DNA of 12,427 nt. Origin: an uncultured Bacteroidota bacterium. Its GTDB lineage: Bacteria; Bacteroidota; Bacteroidia; Chitinophagales; Chitinophagaceae. How positions within the stretch are numbered: the first letter of the stretch is position 1; the number at the start of each line of letters is the position of its first letter. Below, in pieces: positions 1 through 5,167 of this stretch. The position numbers and the translations under genes are program-made. Below the pieces are notes generated by a model. The model was not told where the DNA came from. It was given only the letters and a program-made list of their open reading frames with translations, and searched no databases. Where the stretch lies: assembly GCA_903906615.1 (NCBI GenBank), contig CAIVKT010000275.1, forward strand, positions 1-12,427, read 5' to 3'.

Positions 1-24
1 CCGGCGAAGGCGAACTTGCCCCTG

Positions 25-187
25 CCCTCCTCGCGCAGTTCACGCAACATCTCCTCTCCTTCGGAGAGGCCGGGAGAGGCCCTCCTCGCGCAGTTCAGAC
101 AACCCCGCACTCGCCGTAGGGGCTTTGCATTGTTCGCCATAGCTTTAGCGAAGGTGAAACTTGCCCATGCCCGTCTCGCGCAGTTCA
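25..187. repeat. Three copies of an 18-bp GC-rich repeat
   Basis: The 18 bases CCCTCCTCGCGCAGTTCA occur identically at 25-42 and 80-97, and with two mismatches at 170-187. The first and third copies share a longer context: both are preceded by GCGAAGG and a version of AACTTGCCC, and followed by CAC(G/A)CAAC, so the larger units are about 4-48 and 148-193. Spacing is irregular (55 and 90 bases) and no unique spacers of constant size separate the copies, so this is not a CRISPR array. Confidence 0.75.
49..89. repeat. Dispersed REP-like palindromic repeat, copy 1
   Basis: The first 22 bases (49-70) are identical to 1491-1512. The remaining 19 match 1513-1531 apart from small differences. Inside is a perfect 7-bp hairpin: CCTCTCC (53-59), loop TTC, GGAGAGG (63-69). 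Two copies about 1.4 kb apart, both intergenic, flank the 276-residue gene. This resembles the short palindromic intergenic repeats common in Bacteroidota genomes; the mechanism of spread is unknown. Confidence 0.7.
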
Positions 188-376
188 CACAACACACGCA
201 ATCAACCCAAACATCATAGTCCATCATTCTAATCATTAAAGATCATAGTCCCACAACCATCAAATAACCAAATTCCATCTACATATTTTAGAAAATTCTC
301 CCCGCGCCCCGCGCGGCTTTCACTTGCGTTATCCACATTTTTTCGGCCATTAACACCAACTGAAAAAAGACCAATT

Positions 377-384
377 TACCTTTG
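377..384 (+). promoter_or_regulatory. Candidate -7 promoter element of the HTH gene
   Basis: TACCTTTG matches the Bacteroidota -7 consensus TAnnTTTG exactly. It would place transcription start near 390, giving a leader of about 70 bases that includes the hairpin at 421-435. No clear TTTG-type -33 element is seen at the expected distance upstream, so this is a single-motif prediction. Confidence 0.35.
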
Positions 385-420
385 TGCCCCAAAAATATTT
401 TTTCACCACTCCAACGTTCT

Positions 421-435
421 AAGGGGAAGCCCCTT
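421..435 (+). repeat. Hairpin in the leader of the HTH gene
   Basis: AAGGGG (421-426), loop AAG, CCCCTT (430-435) forms a perfect 6-bp stem, followed by TAGGGGTTTGGGG and then a short T-run ending 4 bases before the start codon at 462. It could be another dispersed repeat, or an attenuator-like structure that lowers expression. The T-run is too far from the stem for an ordinary intrinsic terminator. Confidence 0.45.
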
Positions 436-461
436 TAGGGGTTTGGGGTTAACCTTTTTCT

Positions 462-1292
462 ATGAACAGCACCCTTCAGGCCAAGGCCCAAAAACTCTTC
501 TTCCAGTCCGATCTATCGAAGACTGAGATTTCCGAAATGCTCGGCATCCCACGCCGCACCCTCCACTATTGGATACGCGAAAAGAACTGGGACCGTATCA
601 AGCGCAGCTCTGCGCAGATGCCGTCCTTGCTGGCCGACAACATTTACCACATCATCGCCCGTTTCACGCAGCAACTGCTTGGCGAAGACCGCATCAACCG
701 CCCCATTACCCACAAAGAGGCAGACACGCTGCACAAGCTTACCCTCACAATCGGCAAGCTCAAAACACGCAATACCCTCAACGAAAGCATGGAAATGTTC
801 GGACTGTTCATGGAAAGCGTTAATCAAAAGTCACCCGAAATGGCACAGCAACTGGTACCATTCGTAGACGACTACATCTCCGGCCGCGCCGCAACCAACA
901 TCCAACAATTCCGTCCCGACAACATGAACGACCTTGGCCTCATTCCCAAACAGGAAGCCAACCTGACCGAAGAACAGCTCGATATGCAAGACATCATGGC
1001 GTGGACGGAAGCCGACAATCCACCCGTTGATCTCGAAAAACTCGAAGCACTTGAAGAGCAGCACGAAGCTGCAATAGCAAATGGCAAGATCTCTCCTGCC
1101 ACCCCACCACGTCCACGACCACTAACCGGTACCCGTGCCGAAATACTCGCTCGCTACATGGATGCGCATAGCGACATAGACCACAAAACCGACCAACTGA
1201 CTCATCCCGAATCCACCCCACCTTCCGGCAGCACCTCCCCCCGGGAACGATCACAACAACCCATAAACCCGGAAACCAAGCTGGCTGCTTAA
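462..1292 (+). CDS. Terminase-small-subunit-like HTH DNA-binding protein
   Basis: This 276-residue protein has a clear helix-turn-helix at residues 18-43, with the LSKTEISEMLGIPRRTLHYW pattern followed by a conserved-looking W43. That layout matches the N-terminal DNA-binding domain of phage terminase small subunits (gpP-related). The middle part is helical with acidic stretches, and from about residue 205 it becomes rich in Pro, Thr and Ser, probably disordered. No large terminase, portal or capsid gene is nearby, so it is either a domesticated DNA-binding protein or an isolated phage remnant. Start at 462 is the first ATG upstream of the HTH; no Shine-Dalgarno site is visible. The coding strand is C-rich and G-poor with many C-ending codons, unlike the helicase gene downstream. 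Target site and function are unknown. Confidence 0.8.
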   Translation: MNSTLQAKAQKLFFQSDLSKTEISEMLGIPRRTLHYWIREKNWDRIKRSSAQMPSLLADNIYHIIARFTQQLLGEDRINRPITHKEADTLHKLTLTIGKLKTRNTLNESMEMFGLFMESVNQKSPEMAQQLVPFVDDYISGRAATNIQQFRPDNMNDLGLIPKQEANLTEEQLDMQDIMAWTEADNPPVDLEKLEALEEQHEAAIANGKISPATPPRPRPLTGTRAEILARYMDAHSDIDHKTDQLTHPESTPPSGSTSPRERSQQPINPETKLAA

Positions 1293-1401
1293 TCACTTAC
1301 TCATGCAGAACAGATAACATCTCCATTTAGATTCTGTTGTACTCGTGTAGCACTCACCACGCACAGTTATGTACCTACGGCACATAGCACAGAGAGAGCA
1401 T

Positions 1402-1426
1402 GGAGTTACTATATAGCTATAACTCC
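1402..1426 (+). terminator. Weak hairpin downstream of the HTH gene
   Basis: GGAGTTA (1402-1408) and TAACTCC (1420-1426) form a 7-bp stem with an 11-base loop that itself contains the palindrome CTATATAG. It is 110 bases past the stop codon and is not followed by a T-run, so its role as a terminator is doubtful. Confidence 0.25.
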
Positions 1427-1490
1427 TTAACGAGGTGAAAAAAGAGCGATACACTTTAAGACATGACACCTGCCGACAGGCAGACAAATG

Positions 1491-1531
1491 ATCTCCTCTC
1501 CTTCGGAGAGGCAGGGGAGAGGCCTCCTCGC
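1491..1531. repeat. Dispersed REP-like palindromic repeat, copy 2
   Basis: This matches 49-89, with 22 identical leading bases and the same 7-bp hairpin (CCTCTCC 1495-1501, GGAGAGG 1505-1511). It differs by an A for C plus an extra G after the hairpin and one fewer C further on. The 276-residue HTH gene lies between the two copies. Confidence 0.7.
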
Positions 1532-1584
1532 CGGGTGAGCAACTTTATAAGGAAAAAAGCCGCTAATCCATTGATTATCAACAA

Positions 1585-1602
1585 TCCCGATAGCTATCGG
1601 GA
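1585..1602. repeat. 18-bp perfect palindrome
   Basis: TCCCGATAGCTATCGGGA is self-complementary over all 18 bases with no loop. It is not followed by a T-run and lies about 190 bases before the helicase start, so a terminator role is unlikely. It could be a protein-binding site or a high-copy intergenic palindrome. Confidence 0.7.
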
Positions 1603-1777
1603 GAGCAATAAAAGTGAGCAAAAAAAACGCCACCCTCACATATGCCCCTGCGGTTTATGAACATAAAATTGCATAAATATGTCATCTGATGCATTTTGGG
1701 GAGCAGTAAATAGCAGGTAACGCATATTTTTCCACAGGGTGGTTATTGTGTTTGGCCAAAGTGCGGGAGAGAAACGA

Positions 1778-1785
1778 TAAATTTG
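1778..1785 (+). promoter_or_regulatory. -7 promoter element abutting the helicase start codon
   Basis: TAAATTTG matches the Bacteroidota consensus TAnnTTTG exactly and ends 4 bases before the ATG at 1790. A TTTG at 1751-1754 could be the -33 element, although the 23-base gap is longer than usual. If this is the promoter, the mRNA would begin at or next to the start codon, that is, nearly leaderless. No Shine-Dalgarno site is present. Confidence 0.45.
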
Positions 1786-1789
1786 CCCC

Positions 1790-4072
1790 ATGCAGAATTA
1801 TTTAGTGGGATTGAACGAGGAGCAGCGCACAGCCGTGGAACATATGGATGGTCCGCTGATGATAGTGGCGGGCGCAGGCAGCGGCAAAACCAAGGTACTC
1901 ACCACGCGCATAGCCCACCTCATGTACAATGGCGTGGATGCGTTCAATATACTGGCTTTGACGTTTACCAACAAGGCGGCGGCAGAGATGAAGGAAAGGG
2001 TGGAGCGGGCGCTTGGCAATACCGAAGCAAGGAATTTATACATAGGCACCTTTCACTCCGTATTCGCGCGGATACTGCGGGGCGAGGCCAACAGGCTGGG
2101 CTACCCCAACAACTTCACTATCTATGATACCGATGATGCCAAGAGTGTGATCAAGGGCATTGTGAACGAGATGAACCTGGACGACAAGCACTACAAGGCC
2201 GCTTATGTGTATAACCGCATCAGCGCAGCCAAGAACAGCCTGATAGACCCGGCCATGTACAAGCTGGATACGACCATACAGCAGGAGGATGCCCGCGGCA
2301 ACCGCCCGCAGATGGGCGATATATACGAGGCGTATGCCCGGCGCTGCTTCAGGAACGGGGCTATGGATTTTGATGACCTGTTGTTCAAGATGTATATTCT
2401 GCTCACGCACCATCCGGAGGCACTGGCCAAGTACCAGGGCCGCTTTCAGTATATACTGATCGATGAGTACCAGGATACCAACCTGGCGCAGTATGCCATC
2501 ATCAAGATGCTGGGCGCGCGGCACGAGAATATATGCGTGGTGGGCGATGATGCGCAGAGTATCTACTCCTTCCGCGGAGCTACGGTGCAGAACATCCTGC
2601 AATTCCAGGACGACTATGAAGATGTGAAAATAGTGAAGCTGGAGCAGAACTACCGCAGCACACAAACCATACTGAATGTAGCCAACAACGTAATAGGCAA
2701 CAACAAGAACCAGATAAAGAAGTCGCTTTGGACGAGCAATGACGAGGGCGATAAGATAATGCTGGTGCGTACCATGACAGACAATGACGAGGGACGCTTT
2801 GTAGCCGACTCTATAAAGGAGCAGCAGATGCGCAACCACTACGCCAATCGTGACTTTGCGATACTATACCGCACCAACGCGCAGAGCCGCTCCTTCGAGG
2901 AAAGCCTGCGGCGCATGAACATACCTTACAAGCTGGTGGGTGGAACATCCTTCTACCAGCGCAAGGAAGTAAAGGACTACCTCGCCTATATGCGCGTGGT
3001 GGTGAACACGCAGGACGAGGAGAACATCAAGCGCATCATCAACTACCCCACAAGGGGTATAGGCAAGACAACAATAGAGCGCATACTGGTGCGTGCCAAT
3101 GAGCTGAACACGACCTTCTGGGAGGTGATCTCCAACCACGAAATAGATGGGATACGCTCCACGCAGATTGATAACTTTGTGATGATGATCCGCAGCTTCC
3201 AGGCTATGTTGGAGAAGCATACGGCCTATGATGTGGCCTATGCGGTGGGCAAGCATACCGGCCTGGTGCAGGAGCTATACAATGATAAGACAGTAGAAGG
3301 CCTGGCCCGCTATGAGAACGTGCAGGAACTGCTGAACTCTATAAAGGAATTTACAGAAACACCGGATGAAGAAGGCGAGCTGCGCGATAAGAACCTGGGC
3401 AGCTACCTGCAACAGATAACCCTGCTCACCGATGCCGACCAGAACAATGACGAGAATGCTGATGTGGTGAAGCTGATGACCATACATGCCGCAAAGGGCC
3501 TGGAGTTTACCTGCGTATTTGCTGTCGGGCTGGAGGAGAACCTCTTCCCGAGCGCTATGAGCCTGTATGACCGGGAGAACCTCGAAGAAGAGCGCCGCCT
3601 GTTCTATGTTGTGATCACACGTGCGAAGGCAAAGCTGTGGGTGACGTATGCCAACAGCCGCTACCGCTTCGGTACGCTGGTGCAGAACGAGCCGAGCCGC
3701 TTTATAGAAGAGATACCGGCAGCCCACCTCGACAAAACATTTACGGGTACCAGCAATAAAGCGCCTACCAGCCCAGGCGGCTTCGGAAGCATGATGAACC
3801 AGACGTTCGACAAAATGCCATCGCTGAAAAAGCTGGCCGATAAGCTGGCGCAGCCTGCACCGCCGGTACATACGCCATCACCCGACTTTGTACCTGACGA
3901 TGCCATGGCCATGGAGCCGGGTATGCAGGTAGAGCATCAAAAATTCGGGATGGGAAAGATACTGACCGTAGAAGGCGGAGTACAAAACAGGATAGCCGGC
4001 ATAGACTTCGGTACCGGCCACGGCGTAAAAAAGATCATGCTCAACTTTGCGAAGCTCAGGATAGTGAAGTAA
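1790..4072 (+). CDS. uvrD: UvrD/PcrA-type superfamily 1A DNA helicase
   Basis: This ATP-dependent 3'-5' helicase of 760 residues should act in nucleotide excision repair, mismatch repair or clearing of replication blocks, as known for the family. All SF1A motifs are visible: Q motif LNEEQR (8-13), Walker A AGAGSGKT (27-34), Ia TFTNKAA (58-64), Walker B DEYQDT (225-230), III GDDAQSIYSFRGA (252-264), IV QNYRST (286-291), V TIHAAKGLEF (564-573) and VI EERRLFYVVITRA (600-612). Residues 640-700 form a Pro/Thr/Ser-rich linker. The last 55 residues (VEHQKFGMGKI onward) are the small beta-barrel C-terminal domain that in PcrA/UvrD contacts RNA polymerase. Length is normal and the gene looks intact. 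It appears monocistronic, since the downstream genes have very different composition. Confidence 0.96.
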   Translation: MQNYLVGLNEEQRTAVEHMDGPLMIVAGAGSGKTKVLTTRIAHLMYNGVDAFNILALTFTNKAAAEMKERVERALGNTEARNLYIGTFHSVFARILRGEANRLGYPNNFTIYDTDDAKSVIKGIVNEMNLDDKHYKAAYVYNRISAAKNSLIDPAMYKLDTTIQQEDARGNRPQMGDIYEAYARRCFRNGAMDFDDLLFKMYILLTHHPEALAKYQGRFQYILIDEYQDTNLAQYAIIKMLGARHENICVVGDDAQSIYSFRGATVQNILQFQDDYEDVKIVKLEQNYRSTQTILNVANNVIGNNKNQIKKSLWTSNDEGDKIMLVRTMTDNDEGRFVADSIKEQQMRNHYANRDFAILYRTNAQSRSFEESLRRMNIPYKLVGGTSFYQRKEVKDYLAYMRVVVNTQDEENIKRIINYPTRGIGKTTIERILVRANELNTTFWEVISNHEIDGIRSTQIDNFVMMIRSFQAMLEKHTAYDVAYAVGKHTGLVQELYNDKTVEGLARYENVQELLNSIKEFTETPDEEGELRDKNLGSYLQQITLLTDADQNNDENADVVKLMTIHAAKGLEFTCVFAVGLEENLFPSAMSLYDRENLEEERRLFYVVITRAKAKLWVTYANSRYRFGTLVQNEPSRFIEEIPAAHLDKTFTGTSNKAPTSPGGFGSMMNQTFDKMPSLKKLADKLAQPAPPVHTPSPDFVPDDAMAMEPGMQVEHQKFGMGKILTVEGGVQNRIAGIDFGTGHGVKKIMLNFAKLRIVK

Positions 4073-4107
4073 AGTGAAAAGGCAAAAGTGAAAACCTAAA
4101 AGTGAAA
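4071..4107 (+). repeat. Three AAAGTGAAA repeats with 14-bp period
   Basis: AAAGTGAAA occurs at 4071-4079, 4085-4093 and 4099-4107, spaced exactly 14 bases apart and beginning inside the helicase stop codon. The array sits at the junction between the helicase and the AT-rich duplicated gene pair. Function unknown; it may be slippage-derived. Confidence 0.6.
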
Positions 4108-4143
4108 TAATGTTTGTTTTGGGAAAATTATTAATTTTACAAA

Positions 4144-4149
4144 AAGGAG
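4144..4149 (+). promoter_or_regulatory. Shine-Dalgarno site of copy 1 small gene
   Basis: AAGGAG is placed 6 bases before the ATT codon at 4156, exactly as in the intact copy at 4402-4407. Its conservation suggests that translation may still be attempted at a non-ATG codon. Confidence 0.5.
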
Positions 4150-4155
4150 TTTATT

Positions 4156-4305
4156 ATTACGGATGAACAAATAGCAAGGCAAATTGAAGTGCTAAAAAGT
4201 GTAGGGAAAGAGGCCTCAAGAAATAAAGAAACGGCTATCAAATTTCTGAGGGATGCAGGTATTCTGAAAGACGAAGAGGCCAAGCGTTCTAAAAAGAAAA
4301 AGTAG
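4156..4305 (+). CDS. Small partner paralogue with ATT in place of ATG
   Basis: An open frame of 49 codons aligns with the 53-residue protein at 4414-4575. Shared parts are TDEQ right after the start, QIE, and the block KFLRDAGI (29-36), followed by a Lys-rich tail (SKKKK). The start codon position, fixed by alignment and by the Shine-Dalgarno site, reads ATT. Upstream in frame there is no ATG, GTG or TTG before a TAA at 4132. A GTG at codon 12 would give a 38-residue product but lacks a ribosome site. It may be translated poorly from ATT, as infC is, or be dead. The frame is otherwise undamaged, so it could be a solo antitoxin-like gene left beside a broken partner. Confidence 0.5.
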   Translation: MTDEQIARQIEVLKSVGKEASRNKETAIKFLRDAGILKDEEAKRSKKKK

Positions 4306-4308
4306 ATT

Positions 4309-4392
4309 ATGCACGATTATCAGCCTTTTAGTGTCATTGGGTTTCATAGTTGTGATAGGGAAGTATTTAGAATATCAGTTCTGTTTATTTAA
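4309..4392 (+). pseudogene. Truncated copy of the ART-like gene
   Basis: A start codon follows the stop of the small paralogue by three bases. The first 19 codons (MHDYQPFSVIGFHSCDREV) match the intact protein at 4568-5167 except for K17 to R. Then homology ends and 8 unrelated codons run into a TAA at 4390-4392. About 90% of the protein is missing, including the GTGIYF motif, so it cannot be an active enzyme. Across the 56 aligned bases seven differences are synonymous and one codon (AGG/AAA) changes Arg to Lys. Confidence 0.8.
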
Positions 4393-4401
4393 GTTTACAA
4401 A

Positions 4402-4407
4402 AAGGAG
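4402..4407 (+). promoter_or_regulatory. Shine-Dalgarno site of the 53-residue gene
   Basis: AAGGAG lies 6 bases before the ATG at 4414, a near-ideal placement. This fixes the start of the small gene. Other genes in the window lack such sites, which fits a horizontally acquired origin for this pair. Confidence 0.75.
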
Positions 4408-4413
4408 TTTATT

Positions 4414-4575
4414 ATGACGGATGAACAAGCAAGAGCGCAAATTGAACTAATAGATAAGGTAACAAAGGAATTATTGAAGGATAAGAAAGCTGCGTACAAA
4501 TTTCTTAGGGATGCAGGTATACCTGTAGGCAATGAGCCATTTGGATCCTCAAAGAAAAAGGCTCGTCATGCATGA
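4414..4575 (+). CDS. Small partner protein, antitoxin-like (53 aa)
   Basis: This short gene encodes MTDEQARAQIELIDKVTKEL, a Lys-rich helix, the block KFLRDAGI (29-36) and a basic tail (SKKKARHA). The KFLRDAGI-type ending resembles small antitoxin-like or accessory proteins that carry an 'F-L-x-x-A-G-I' motif; this family link is from memory. The start is set by a strong Shine-Dalgarno site. The stop codon (4573-4575) overlaps the start of the next gene by 8 bases (ATGCATGA), so the two are probably translationally coupled. A diverged paralogue lies 258 bases upstream. It may neutralise, fold or regulate the ART-like protein; this is inferred only from size, order and overlap. Confidence 0.7.
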   Translation: MTDEQARAQIELIDKVTKELLKDKKAAYKFLRDAGIPVGNEPFGSSKKKARHA

Positions 4576-5167
4576 TTATCAGCCATTCAGTGTTATCGGA
4601 TTTCATAGTTGCGATAAAGAAGTTGGCCTTAGGGTGTTAAATGGTAATGATGAGCTATTGCCTAGTGAAAATGCGTGGGACTGGTTAGGTACAGGTATAT
4701 ATTTTTGGGAACAGAACCCATTTCGCGCTTTGGAATATGCAATGGAAAGTGTTCAACGAAAGCAATTCAATAAAAAGCCAATAAAAGAACCTTTTGTTCT
4801 CGGGGCAGTTATAGAACTTGGTAATTGCCTCAATTTAACAGAATCAAGTTCGCTGCAGATCTTGGGCAAAGCATATAGTTCATTGAGCGAATTGAAGAAG
4901 AACCTCGGCGAAGATATGCCTGTCAATAAACATAACAATCGTGCGTTAGACTGTGCCGTAATCCAATACTTACATCAATTAAATGAGCTGAAGAATGAGC
5001 CTGGGTACGACACCGTAAGATGTGCGTTCCCGGAGGGAGAGCAGGCATATCCCGATTCTTACATAACCTCGCGGCTGCATATACAGGTGTGTGTGCGCAA
5101 TGCAGACTGTATCAAAGGTTTCTTTCTCCCCCGGCCTTTGGCAAAATTCAATCCGTCTATGAAGTAG
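4568..5167 (+). CDS. Putative ADP-ribosyltransferase-like protein
   Basis: The 199-residue protein has motifs resembling ARTs of the PARP/diphtheria-toxin type. H13 in GFHSCD could be the first NAD-binding residue. WDWLGTGIYFWEQNPFRALEYA (37-58, hyphen-free run split here: WDWLGTGIYF, then WEQNPFRALEYA) resembles the 'GxGIYF...A..YA' strand-helix with the second key residue Y45. RLHIQVCVRN (169-178) could supply the third, with Q173 rather than Glu. I recall uncharacterised bacterial proteins with the same 'H-x-C-D ... DWLGxGIYFWE ... HIQ' pattern, but no tested function. I chose ATG 4568 over 4532: it matches the start of the truncated copy at 4309 and overlaps the small gene's stop. The 3' third is visibly richer in GC than the 5' part. 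The substrate, if any, is unknown; a toxin or defence effector is plausible. Confidence 0.75.
   Translation: MHDYQPFSVIGFHSCDKEVGLRVLNGNDELLPSENAWDWLGTGIYFWEQNPFRALEYAMESVQRKQFNKKPIKEPFVLGAVIELGNCLNLTESSSLQILGKAYSSLSELKKNLGEDMPVNKHNNRALDCAVIQYLHQLNELKNEPGYDTVRCAFPEGEQAYPDSYITSRLHIQVCVRNADCIKGFFLPRPLAKFNPSMK

Larger units (their letters stand above)
1..461. other. Repeat-rich intergenic region
   Basis: No convincing gene is seen here. The left part (1-200) is GC-rich and made of degenerate repeats, described separately. Positions 200-300 are AT-rich and featureless. A match to the Bacteroidota -7 promoter consensus lies at 377-384, and a hairpin at 421-435 sits just before the next gene. The short open frame across 16-219 is a by-product of the repeats. 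Confidence 0.7.
1293..1789. other. Intergenic region with several palindromes
   Basis: No convincing gene is seen. The region holds a hairpin at 1402-1426 (GGAGTTA / TAACTCC), a small hairpin at 1470-1483 (CTGCC / GGCAG), the second copy of a dispersed repeat (1491-1531), an 18-bp perfect palindrome (1585-1602), and the helicase promoter region with the 10-bp palindrome TTTGGCCAAA at 1751-1760. Short open frames in it on both strands lack recognisable protein features. Confidence 0.7.
4136..4623 (+). repeat. Tandem duplication of a two-gene unit
   Basis: The unit at 4136-4364 is repeated at 4394-4623, an offset of 258-259 bases. Both copies begin with TTTACAAAAAGGAGTTTATT, which includes a Shine-Dalgarno site, then the start of the small gene. 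They continue through that gene into the first 19 codons of the large gene. In copy 1 the similarity stops abruptly after GAAGT (4364). Upstream leader and 5' ends of both genes are strongly conserved, while the middle of the small gene has diverged. Confidence 0.85.

Noticed and set aside
25..187. Possible CRISPR array
   Set aside because: Only three copies, unequal spacing of 55 and 90 bases, no unique spacers of constant length and no cas gene.
16..219. 67-codon open frame on the plus strand
   Set aside because: Made entirely of the GC-rich repeats, Arg/Ser/Leu-rich, no domain; repeated DNA rather than a gene.
329..337. DnaA box TTATCCACA, with a second match TTTTCCACA at 1728-1736
   Set aside because: Isolated single matches 1.4 kb apart, no cluster and no dnaA or dnaN nearby; chance hits are expected.
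1402..1426. Strong intrinsic terminator after the HTH gene
   Set aside because: The stem is only 7 bp, the loop is long and no T-run follows; kept only as a low-confidence feature.
1427..1660. Short open frames on both strands
   Set aside because: They run across the palindromes and the dispersed repeat and overlap each other; no ribosome site or recognisable domain.
2036..2839. 267-codon open frame antisense to the helicase
   Set aside because: Shadow of a strongly supported helicase frame; its composition mirrors the codon bias of the sense strand.
3275..3871. 198-codon open frame antisense to the helicase
   Set aside because: Shadow frame; the sense strand encodes conserved motifs V and VI here.
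4532..4567. Upstream ATG adding 12 residues to the ART-like protein
   Set aside because: It lies inside the small gene, lacks a ribosome site, and the truncated paralogue begins at the position equal to 4568.
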